A DNA stretch of 5,787 nucleotides from JBPESN01 sp051710625 (lineage in GTDB: Bacteria; Pseudomonadota; Gammaproteobacteria; Enterobacterales; Enterobacteriaceae): positions 1 to 5,787 of the forward strand of contig NZ_JBPESN010000103.1 in the NCBI RefSeq assembly GCF_051710625.1. Direction: 5' to 3'. Shown here piece after piece: positions 1-4,929 of this stretch. Each line of letters opens with the position of its first letter. Within the stretch, counting starts at the first letter, position 1. The notes under the pieces were generated by a model. The model saw only the letters and a list, made by a program, of their open reading frames with translations, made no database searches and was not told where the DNA came from. The position numbers and the translations under genes were made by a program.

Positions 1-1
1 T

Positions 2-211
2 CCGATGGAGCGCTTCTTCAGAAGTCTGAAAAACGAGTGGATACCGGTAACGTGCTACATAAGCTTCAGCGAAGCAGCTCATGAAATTACCGACTATATC
101 GTGGGATATTACAGCGCACTCAGGCCGCATGAATATAACGGTGGGTTGCCACCAAACGAATCAGAAAATAGATACTGGAAAAACGCTAACGCGGTGGCCA
201 GTTTTAGTTGA
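2..211 (+). CDS. IS3-family transposase OrfB, C-terminal fragment (5' end outside window)
   Basis: This is the C-terminal 69 residues of an IS3-family DDE transposase (rve-type integrase core), which cuts and joins the IS ends. The frame is open to the left edge, so the ATG at position 5 is an internal Met, not the start; a Pro codon precedes it, as in the usual family context P-M-E-R-F-F. Motifs visible are E-R-F-F-R-S-L-K, whose Glu is the expected third catalytic acidic residue with Lys seven residues on, and then the family-typical D-Y-I-V-G-Y-Y and L-R-P-H-x-Y-N-G-G-L-x-P-N-E. The reading frame has no stop or frameshift until the TGA at 209-211, within the terminal repeat. The fragment looks undamaged, so the copy could be intact upstream. 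Family assignment is firm; the exact element name is not. Confidence 0.9.
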   Translation, partial: PMERFFRSLKNEWIPVTCYISFSEAAHEITDYIVGYYSALRPHEYNGGLPPNESENRYWKNANAVASFS

Positions 212-219
212 CCACTACA
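193..219 (-). repeat. IS3-family terminal inverted repeat, right end (IRR)
   Basis: Read on the minus strand this 27-mer begins TGTAGTGG and ends CTGGCCACC. Aligned to the left-end repeat at 5456-5482 it matches at 21 of 27 positions; the outer 8 and inner 8 bases are identical and the mismatches lie in the middle. It is the transposase recognition end and also contains the orfB stop codon. Confidence 0.88.
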
Positions 220-233
220 GTTGAACCCGCGCC

Positions 234-252
234 AGGGCGCAAATGCGCCTGC
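234..252. repeat. GC-rich inverted repeat next to the IS end
   Basis: GGCGCA and TGCGCC flank an AA centre (235-252 region), extended outward by CA/TG pairs with one bulged G. It could form a small hairpin. There is no T-run after it on either strand, so I do not call it a terminator. It may be a leftover of the 3' flank of whatever gene preceded asnS, but that is a guess. Confidence 0.4.
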
Positions 253-267
253 CCCTTTCCCCGATTT

Positions 268-295
268 GTCATGACCGTTCCGCAGAGGTCATGAC
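268..295. repeat. Twin GTCATGAC palindromes (9-bp inverted repeat)
   Basis: The perfect 8-bp palindrome GTCATGAC occurs at 268-275 and again at 288-295. The starts are 20 bp apart, about two helical turns. Together they also make a 9-bp inverted repeat, GTCATGACC and GGTCATGAC, with a 10-base loop. Same-face spacing of two identical palindromes suggests a paired protein-binding site, but the motif matches no regulator I can name. An RNA hairpin is the alternative. It lies about 170 bp upstream of the asnS start. Confidence 0.45.
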
Positions 296-314
296 GCCGC
301 CGCAGCCGTTTCTG

Positions 315-331
315 AAGCGCAATAAGCGCTT
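315..331. repeat. Small inverted repeat AAGCGC/GCGCTT
   Basis: AAGCGC (315-320) and GCGCTT (326-331) flank AATAA. It is a short perfect hairpin or dyad in the asnS upstream region with no T-run after it. Function is unknown and chance is possible. Confidence 0.3.
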
Positions 332-375
332 AAAGCAAGATTGCTGCCAGAAATATGCGATTTCCCCTTGTGGTC

Positions 376-404
376 TTGCCGCCGCCAAGTAACATATTAT
401 GTTA
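376..404 (+). promoter_or_regulatory. Candidate asnS promoter with overlapping dyad
   Basis: A TTGCCG hexamer (376-381) and TATGTT (398-403) are 16 bp apart and could serve as -35 and -10 for asnS. An overlapping TATTAT (395-400) is a better -10 by sequence but has no correctly spaced -35. The -10 area sits in a perfect dyad, TAACAT-ATT-ATGTTA (390-404), which could be an operator. No other convincing promoter lies closer to asnS, so transcription should pass through the hairpin at 406-435. This is a low-confidence call by eye. Confidence 0.3.
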
Positions 405-405
405 T

Positions 406-439
406 GGCTTATGGCCCGTTAGCGGGCCATAAGCCTTTT
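406..439 (+). terminator. Strong Rho-independent-type hairpin directly before asnS
   Basis: GGCTTATGGCCCG (406-418) and CGGGCCATAAGCC (423-435) form a perfect 13-bp stem with a TTAG loop, followed by TTTT (436-439). This has the form of an intrinsic terminator on the plus strand. It may end transcripts from upstream (in E. coli pncB is the upstream neighbour) or from the IS. It lies only 27 bases before the asnS start codon, so if the asnS promoter is upstream it would be a leader hairpin or attenuator. The short T-run makes termination efficiency uncertain. Confidence 0.7.
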
Positions 440-466
440 CCTATTAACTGAGTAAAAGAGTATTTT

Positions 467-1867
467 ATGAGCGTAGTGCCTGTAGTCGATGTACTGCAAA
501 AGCGCATGCCGGCTGACAGTGAAGTCACTGTACAGGGTTGGGTGCGTACCAGGCGGGATTCCAAAGCTGGAATCTCCTTTCTTGACGTCTATGACGGTTC
601 CTGCTTCGATCCCTTACAGGCTGTCATTAATAATACTCTGCTGAATTATCAGAGCGACATTTTACGCCTGACCGCGGGTTGCTCAGTGTCGGTGAGCGGC
701 CGGGTGGTCGAATCCCTGGGCGGGGGTCAGCGTTACGAAATTCAGGCCCAGGCAATTGAAGTGCTCGGCTGGGTGGACGATCCGGACACCTACCCCATGG
801 CAGCCAAGCGCCACAGCGTGGAATATCTACGCGAGGTCGCTCATCTGCGGCCGCGCACCAACCTTATCGGCGCGGTGGCCCGAGTGCGTCATACCCTGGC
901 GCAGGCCATTCACCGTTTCATGGATGAACAAGGGTTTTTCTGGGTGTCGACGCCGTTGATTACCGCTTCCGATACGGAAGGCGCCGGCGAAATGTTTCGC
1001 GTATCCACCCTCAATCTGGAAAATCTGTCACGTACCCTCGACGGCAAAGTTGATTATGATGAAGATTTCTTCGGCAAAGAGGCCTTCCTGACGGTTTCAG
1101 GACAGTTAAACGGTGAAAGTTACGCCTGCGCCTTGTCGAAAATCTATACCTTCGGCCCGACGTTCCGGGCGGAAAATTCCAATACCAGCCGCCATCTTGC
1201 CGAATTCTGGATGGTCGAGCCGGAGGTCGCGTTCGCTACCCTGGACGATGCGGCCGGTTTAGCGGAAGCCATGCTTAAATATGTGTTTCAGGCGGTATTG
1301 ACCGAGCGGGCCGACGATATGCAATTCTTCGCCGAGCGGATCGATAAAGAGGCAATAAATCGTCTGAAACAATTTATCAGTGCAGATTTTGCCCAAGTTG
1401 ACTACACCGAGGCGGTAAAGATCCTGCAAGACTGCGGTCAGACTTTTGAAAATTCGGTTTCCTGGGGCATTGATTTATCTTCGGAACATGAACGCTATCT
1501 GGCGGAAAAACATTTTAAAGCGCCGGTGGTGGTGAAAAATTATCCCAAGGATATCAAGGCGTTTTACATGCGAATGAACGACGACGGCAAAACCGTTGCG
1601 GCCATGGATGTTCTGGCGCCCGGCATCGGTGAAATCATCGGCGGGTCACAGCGTGAAGAGCGTCTGGACCGGCTGGACCAGCGTCTGGCGGAAATGGAAC
1701 TCAATAAAGACGATTACTGGTGGTATCGGGATTTGCGTCGCTATGGAACCGTTCCGCACTCAGGTTTTGGATTAGGTTTCGAGAGATTAATAGTGTATGT
1801 CACGGGAATGCAAAATATTCGTGATGTAATACCCTTCCCGCGAAGTCCACGCAATGCCAATTTCTAA
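467..1867 (+). CDS. asnS: Asparagine--tRNA ligase (AsnRS), intact
   Basis: This cytoplasmic class IIb aminoacyl-tRNA synthetase activates asparagine with ATP and loads it onto tRNA-Asn. It has 466 residues, the same length as I recall for E. coli AsnS, and is collinear with it. The N-terminal anticodon-binding OB-fold spans about residues 1-105 (V-T-V-Q-G-W-V-R-T-R-R at 20-30). The catalytic domain follows: motif 1 near 155-165 (F-F-W-V-S-T-P), motif 2 at 228-253 with the ATP-contacting Arg in F-R-A-E (R234), and motif 3 G-F-G-L-G-F-E-R-L at 433-441 (R440). No key residue is missing. The ATG is preceded six bases upstream by a modest AGAG ribosome-binding site. The gene is monocistronic as seen here, between the hairpin at 406-439 and the terminator at 1911-1936. 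In E. coli it lies between pncB and ompF; here an IS is upstream and the porin gene is missing. Confidence 0.98.
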   Translation: MSVVPVVDVLQKRMPADSEVTVQGWVRTRRDSKAGISFLDVYDGSCFDPLQAVINNTLLNYQSDILRLTAGCSVSVSGRVVESLGGGQRYEIQAQAIEVLGWVDDPDTYPMAAKRHSVEYLREVAHLRPRTNLIGAVARVRHTLAQAIHRFMDEQGFFWVSTPLITASDTEGAGEMFRVSTLNLENLSRTLDGKVDYDEDFFGKEAFLTVSGQLNGESYACALSKIYTFGPTFRAENSNTSRHLAEFWMVEPEVAFATLDDAAGLAEAMLKYVFQAVLTERADDMQFFAERIDKEAINRLKQFISADFAQVDYTEAVKILQDCGQTFENSVSWGIDLSSEHERYLAEKHFKAPVVVKNYPKDIKAFYMRMNDDGKTVAAMDVLAPGIGEIIGGSQREERLDRLDQRLAEMELNKDDYWWYRDLRRYGTVPHSGFGLGFERLIVYVTGMQNIRDVIPFPRSPRNANF

Positions 1868-1910
1868 AATCCGGCATTTAATAGTAAGAAAAACGTATAT
1901 ATACGACACC

Positions 1911-1936
1911 AAGGCCAGCAGAGCTGGCCTTTCTCA
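1911..1936 (+). terminator. asnS terminator hairpin
   Basis: AAGGCCAGC (1911-1919) and GCTGGCCTT (1923-1931) form a perfect 9-bp stem with an AGA loop, 43 bases after the asnS stop. The following tract is TCTCATTTC, a weak U-run. Position and symmetry fit an intrinsic terminator for asnS; efficiency cannot be judged by eye. Confidence 0.75.
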
Positions 1937-1965
1937 TTTCAAAGCTAAAAATATCTCACAAAGTT

Positions 1966-2066
1966 CCCTACATTTAGACATACATTTATTCCTAATGAAA
2001 CATTATTACGACATTTGTATCATTTTCGAGGTAGATTAACGACTCTGTGAATGGAACACTGCCTGA
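1966..2066 (+). promoter_or_regulatory. Probable remnant of an OmpR-regulated porin (ompF/ompC-type) promoter
   Basis: The AT-rich stretch after asnS matches blocks I recall from the E. coli ompF and ompC promoters, in the same order: TACAT, TGAAAC, TTTGTA-CA, TTTC, GGTAG, AACG, TGAATGGAA and TGCCTG. From TTTGTA (2014) to TGCCTG (2065) the ompF blocks keep their spacing. The segment from ATGAAACAT (about 1995) to ATTA (about 2038) also aligns without gaps to my memory of the ompC OmpR-box/-10 region at about 31 of 44 positions. In E. coli ompF is the next gene after asnS in this orientation, which favours ompF. No porin coding sequence follows, since nupC's 3' end begins at 2129. Comparison sequences are from memory, so an alignment is needed. 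Confidence 0.5.
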
Positions 2067-2106
2067 CTGATTGGCTTACTGCCTGATCCGACCCCGACCG
2101 TCAGGC
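2058..2106. repeat. Direct repeat ACTGCCTGA and overlapping inverted repeat near the nupC 3' end
   Basis: ACTGCCTGA occurs at 2058-2066 and 2078-2086. The second copy's GCCTGA also pairs with TCAGGC at 2101-2106 across a 14-base loop. The inverted repeat lies 23 bp beyond the nupC stop and could be a weak 3' hairpin for nupC, but there is no T-run on the minus strand. The direct repeat could be a scar of short-homology deletion or slippage where the porin gene was lost. Confidence 0.4.
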
Positions 2107-2128
2107 CGGAGAAAGGGAGGGCGCTGCG

Positions 2129-3313
2129 TCAGAGAACCAGGCCGGCGATGGCGGCGGACAACACGCTGACCAGCGTGGAGCCGTAGATCAGTTTAAGACC
2201 GTAGTGGGAGACAACGTTGCCCTGTTGCTCGTTCAGGCCTTTGATGGCACCCCCGATAATGCCGATGGAAGAAAAGTTGGCAAACGAAACCAAAAATATC
2301 GACAGAATGCCCACCGAGCGCGGCGATAACTCACCGGCGACTTTCTGCAAATCGATCATGGCGAGGAATTCATTCGACACCAGTTTGGTGGCCATGATGC
2401 TGCCCACCTGTAGCGCTTCCTGCGCCGGCACGCCCATCACCCAGGCAAAGGGAAAGAAAATATAGCCGAGAATGCCCTGAAAGCTAATACCGAATAGCAG
2501 GATAAACAGCGCGTTTACGGCGGCAATCAACGCAATGAAGCCGATAAGCATCGCCGCGACGATCATCGCCACTTTGAAACCGGCGAGGATATATTCACCC
2601 AGCATTTCAAAGAAGTTTTGCCCTTCGTGCAAATGGCTCATCTGCAGGTCTTCTTCTTTCTCGACCCGATAGGGGTTAAGCAAAGACAGAACAATAAAAG
2701 TACTGAACATATTCAGCACCAGCGCCGCCACGACATATTTCGGCGCCAGCATGGTCATATAGGCGCCTACAATAGGCATGGACACTGTTGACATCGCCGT
2801 GGCGGCCATCGTGTACATGCGGCGCTCGGACATTTTGCCAAGGATATCCTTATAGGCGATAAAGTTCTCTTGCTGGCCGAGGATCAGTGAACTGATGGCA
2901 TTGAACGATTCCAGTTTGCCCATACCGTTTATCTTGGATAACACGGTGCCAATGATGCGAATGATGAAGGGCAGCACGCGGATATGCTGCAGAATGCCGA
3001 TTAGCGCTGAAATGAACACAATCGGGCACAACACGTTCAGGAAAAAAAACGCCAGCCCTTGTTTACTCATATTACCGAACACGAAACCGGTGCCTTCAGC
3101 GGCAAAACCCAGCAATTTATCAAACAGGGCGGAGAAACCTTGCACGAAACCCAGGCCTATCTGGGAATTGAGGAAGAAATAGGCGAGCAGGATTTCAATG
3201 GCTAACAGCTGGATAATGAAACGGACGCGAACGCTTTTACGATCTCGACTCACCGACATTGCCAGGCTTGCCACTACGGCAAGCGCCAGGACAAAGTGTA
3301 AAATGCGGGACAT
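2129..3313 (-). CDS. nupC: Nucleoside permease NupC (concentrative nucleoside transporter)
   Basis: NupC is an inner-membrane, proton-driven nucleoside importer of the CNT family. The 394 residues align throughout with my memory of E. coli NupC (400). Hydrophobic segments include about 3-20, 32-48, 88-108, 164-188, 192-212, 241-275, 280-293, 335-352 and 375-394. The substrate and ion site motifs are recognisable: G-Q-Q-E-N (146-150; E149 is the conserved acidic residue), V-S-N-E-F (312-316; E315) and F-A-N-F-S-S (344-349). Position 148 is Gln where E. coli has Ser. The loop after N-A-L-F (267-270) is about five residues shorter than in E. coli. The ATG is fixed by GGAG five bases upstream (3319-3322). 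The gene diverges from mntH as in E. coli. Its 3' end faces asnS, with no clear terminator. I take it as functional. Confidence 0.96.
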   Translation of the reverse strand: MSRILHFVLALAVVASLAMSVSRDRKSVRVRFIIQLLAIEILLAYFFLNSQIGLGFVQGFSALFDKLLGFAAEGTGFVFGNMSKQGLAFFFLNVLCPIVFISALIGILQHIRVLPFIIRIIGTVLSKINGMGKLESFNAISSLILGQQENFIAYKDILGKMSERRMYTMAATAMSTVSMPIVGAYMTMLAPKYVVAALVLNMFSTFIVLSLLNPYRVEKEEDLQMSHLHEGQNFFEMLGEYILAGFKVAMIVAAMLIGFIALIAAVNALFILLFGISFQGILGYIFFPFAWVMGVPAQEALQVGSIMATKLVSNEFLAMIDLQKVAGELSPRSVGILSIFLVSFANFSSIGIIGGAIKGLNEQQGNVVSHYGLKLIYGSTLVSVLSAAIAGLVL

Positions 3314-3370
3314 AGGTGCTCCAAAAATGAGGCAGGCAGAGTTCGCCGCTCATTCTATGTAACGGGGCAG

Positions 3371-3388
3371 CTAAAAACGAGTTTTTAG
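3371..3388. promoter_or_regulatory. Palindrome at the predicted nupC transcription start
   Basis: CTAAAAACGAGTTTTTAG is two perfect 8-bp arms around a GA centre. It lies just downstream of the predicted nupC -10, so it overlaps the expected transcription start and first transcribed bases. It could be an operator for a dimeric repressor or, as RNA, a 5'-terminal stem-loop (7 bp with a 4-base loop). I cannot assign it to CytR, NagC, CRP or any regulator by sequence. Confidence 0.5.
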
Positions 3389-3393
3389 TTGCG

Positions 3394-3402
3394 AGTATAG
3401 CA
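3394..3402 (-). promoter_or_regulatory. Predicted nupC extended -10 promoter
   Basis: On the minus strand the sequence reads TGC-TATACT: a -10 hexamer matching TATAAT at 5 of 6 positions (3394-3399) with the extended-10 TG one base upstream (3401-3402). No good -35 is present at 16-18 bp, as expected for an extended -10 or activator-dependent promoter. Transcription would start near 3387, giving a leader of about 74 bases before the nupC ATG. Confidence 0.55.
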
Positions 3403-3422
3403 AAATTCTCTTTCTCCTCCCT

Positions 3423-3434
3423 GGGAACATTCCC
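3423..3434. promoter_or_regulatory. Dyad GGGAACATTCCC in the -35 region of nupC
   Basis: Five-bp arms GGGAA and TTCCC flank a CA centre, about 36-47 bp upstream of the predicted nupC start. The position would suit an activator or repressor site. The motif is short and could be chance; no regulator is assigned. Confidence 0.3.
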
Positions 3435-3490
3435 TGACGCCGGAAAATTTTAGTTCTTATGTTAATAATAATGGTTAAAAGGTAAAGTTT

Positions 3491-3524
3491 TATGCTAGGC
3501 TGAAACTTAGCATGTGCTATATTT
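3491..3524 (+). promoter_or_regulatory. MntR-like operator with a candidate mntH -10
   Basis: Positions 3503-3524 contain TAGC-ATGT-GCTA flanked by AAAC on the left and TATTT on the right. This closely matches the enterobacterial MntR operator form I recall (ACATAGC, four bases, GCTATGT), with the same four-base spacing. Just upstream, TATGCT (3491-3496) could be the -10 of mntH, with no strong -35. MntR bound here would cover the start of transcription and shut off mntH when manganese is plentiful. The box lies 168 bp before the mntH start codon, which implies a long leader if this is the promoter. Confidence 0.6.
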
Positions 3525-3542
3525 TTGGCCGCTAAGGTGAAA

Positions 3543-3598
3543 GATAGCGCGTTCGGGCCGCCCATCGCGTGGCGGATTGTGCATTCACGGTTGCTATC
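3543..3598 (+). other. Possible structured 5' leader of mntH
   Basis: GATAGC (3543-3548) and GCTATC (3593-3598) could pair and enclose an inner CCGCC/GGCGG hairpin (3558-3562 with 3571-3575). If mntH is transcribed from the promoter near 3491, this would be in its 5' leader. A manganese-sensing mntH leader has been proposed in Salmonella; I cannot show homology to it. Short arms make chance folding quite possible. Confidence 0.25.
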
Positions 3599-3631
3599 GC
3601 AAAGATAAGCAGAATCGCCTTAAATGTACTT

Positions 3632-3656
3632 GATGATCATTAGCATTTATATGCTA
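3632..3656 (+). promoter_or_regulatory. Fur-like site overlapping a TAGCAT/ATGCTA dyad upstream of mntH
   Basis: Positions 3632-3650 match the 19-bp Fur consensus (GATAATGATAATCATTATC) at 12 of 19 positions, a moderate score. They overlap a perfect dyad TAGCAT-TTAT-ATGCTA (3641-3656). Fur regulates mntH in E. coli and Salmonella, so a Fur site here is plausible. The dyad has MntR-like TAGC/GCTA ends but eight bases between them instead of four, so I do not call it a second MntR box. A TTGATG (3630-3635) suggests a second promoter could lie here. Confidence 0.35.
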
Positions 3657-3691
3657 TTTCATAAACATGTGAGTTAATAAGGGTTATTGCT

Positions 3692-4927
3692 ATGGTGGAC
3701 AGCCGTGCTGCGGATAATGCTAACCGCGCCGCGAGAAAAGTGAAGCTTTCCTTACTCGGACCCGCTTTCATCGCCGCGATTGGTTATATCGATCCCGGTA
3801 ACTTTGCCACCAATATTCAAGCGGGCGCCAGTTTTGGCTATCGGCTGCTGTGGGTGGTGGTGTGGGCCAATATCATGGCGATGCTGATTCAGCTTCTGTC
3901 CGCCAAATTAGGCATTGCCACCGGCAAGAACCTGGCCGAGCACATTCGCGATCGTTTTCCTCGTCCCGCGGTGTGGGCTTATTGGGTGCAGGCCGAAATT
4001 ATTGCAATGGCGACCGACCTGGCCGAATTTATCGGCGCCGCCATCGGCTTTAAAATGCTGCTCGGGGTGTCCTTGCTGCAGGGCGCCATCATTACCGGCA
4101 TCGTTACCTTTTTGATTTTAATGTTGCAAAATCGCGGCCAGAAACCGCTGGAAGTGGTGATAGGCGGTCTGCTGTTATTTGTCGCCGCCGCCTATATCGC
4201 CGAGCTGTTTTATTCCCGTCCGGCGATAAAGGAATTGTGCGCCGGCCTGCTTTGGCCGACGCTGCCTAACGGCGAAGCGGTGTTTTTGGCCGCCGGCGTG
4301 CTGGGCGCCACCATCATGCCGCACGTCATCTATCTTCACTCCTCGCTGACCCAGAACGGACGGGTAGGGAGCCGCGCTGAACGTTATTCCTCCACCAAAC
4401 TGGATGTGGCTATCGCCATGACCATCGCCGGCTTCGTCAATTTGGCGATGATGGCGACGGCGGCGGCATTTCATTTCAGCGGTCATACCGGCATTGCCGA
4501 TCTGGATGAAGCCTACCTGACACTGGCGCCATTGCTCAACCATACCGCCGCCACGGTATTCGGCTTAAGTCTGGTTGCGGCGGGGTTGTCCTCCACGGTC
4601 GTGGGCACCATGGCCGGGCAGGTGGTGATGCAAGGATTTGTGCATTTCCATATTCCGCTGCTGCTGCGGCGGGTGATAACGATGCTGCCGTCGTTTGTGG
4701 TGATTATGCTAGGGCTTGGTCCGACGCGCATTCTGGTGATGAGCCAGGTGCTGCTCAGCTTCGGCATCGCGCTGGCGCTGGTGCCGCTATTGGTGTTCAC
4801 CAACAATCGCCAATTGATGAACGAATTGGTCAACTCGCCCGTGATTAAGGCGCTGGGCTGGCTGATTGTGGCGGTGGTCGTCACGCTGAATATCTACTTG
4901 CTGATCGGCACCGCCATAGGACACTAA
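3692..4927 (+). CDS. mntH: Divalent metal cation transporter MntH (Nramp family)
   Basis: MntH is an inner-membrane proton-coupled importer of Mn2+ (and Fe2+ to a lesser degree), important for oxidative-stress defence. The 411 residues align end to end with my memory of E. coli MntH (412). The Nramp metal-site motifs are intact: D-P-G-N in TM1 (residues 34-37) and M-P-H in TM6 (209-211). The conserved cytoplasmic signature A-G-L-S-S-T-V-V-G-T-M-A-G-Q with V-V-M-Q-G-F spans 297-316. About eleven hydrophobic segments are visible. The ATG is supported by AAGGG eight bases upstream (3679-3683). The gene diverges from nupC as in E. coli, with MntR- and Fur-like sites between them. Downstream it converges with an aldo/keto reductase pseudogene after 2 bp, and I see no terminator. 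It appears fully functional. Confidence 0.97.
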   Translation: MVDSRAADNANRAARKVKLSLLGPAFIAAIGYIDPGNFATNIQAGASFGYRLLWVVVWANIMAMLIQLLSAKLGIATGKNLAEHIRDRFPRPAVWAYWVQAEIIAMATDLAEFIGAAIGFKMLLGVSLLQGAIITGIVTFLILMLQNRGQKPLEVVIGGLLLFVAAAYIAELFYSRPAIKELCAGLLWPTLPNGEAVFLAAGVLGATIMPHVIYLHSSLTQNGRVGSRAERYSSTKLDVAIAMTIAGFVNLAMMATAAAFHFSGHTGIADLDEAYLTLAPLLNHTAATVFGLSLVAAGLSSTVVGTMAGQVVMQGFVHFHIPLLLRRVITMLPSFVVIMLGLGPTRILVMSQVLLSFGIALALVPLLVFTNNRQLMNELVNSPVIKALGWLIVAVVVTLNIYLLIGTAIGH

Positions 4928-4929
4928 AT

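Larger units (their letters stand above)
1..219 (+). mobile_element. Right end of an IS3-family insertion sequence (truncated by window edge)
   Basis: This segment holds the last part of an IS3-type orfB followed directly by a terminal inverted repeat (193-219) that matches 21 of 27 positions of the left-end repeat found at 5456-5482. The orfB stop codon (209-211) lies inside the repeat, which is common in compact IS elements. The left part of the element lies outside the window. The element has landed upstream of asnS, where E. coli carries pncB. The orfA/orfB sequences resemble IS3-group elements of enterobacteria of the ISEhe3 kind; that name is from memory and was not checked. Target duplication cannot be assessed with only one end visible. 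Confidence 0.88.

Noticed and set aside
234..252. Intrinsic terminator next to the left IS
   Set aside because: It is a GC-rich hairpin without a T-run on either strand.
220..466. T-box or other tRNA-sensing riboswitch upstream of asnS
   Set aside because: No T-box core sequence is visible, and T-boxes are not expected in gammaproteobacteria. Only hairpins of unknown role are present.
1854..2039. 61-residue plus-strand open frame overlapping the end of asnS
   Set aside because: It overlaps asnS out of frame, crosses the asnS terminator hairpin and the porin-like promoter region, has no ribosome-binding site and no family resemblance.
2217..3182. Plus-strand open frames (82 and 95 residues) inside nupC
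   Set aside because: They are antisense to conserved NupC sequence with no start signal or domain resemblance.
3371..3565. 64-residue minus-strand open frame upstream of nupC
   Set aside because: It covers the nupC promoter, palindromes and the MntR-like box; the low-complexity, AT-driven sequence resembles no protein.
4175..4884. Two minus-strand open frames of 122-123 residues inside mntH
   Set aside because: They are antisense to conserved mntH codons, with residue composition typical of a shadow frame.
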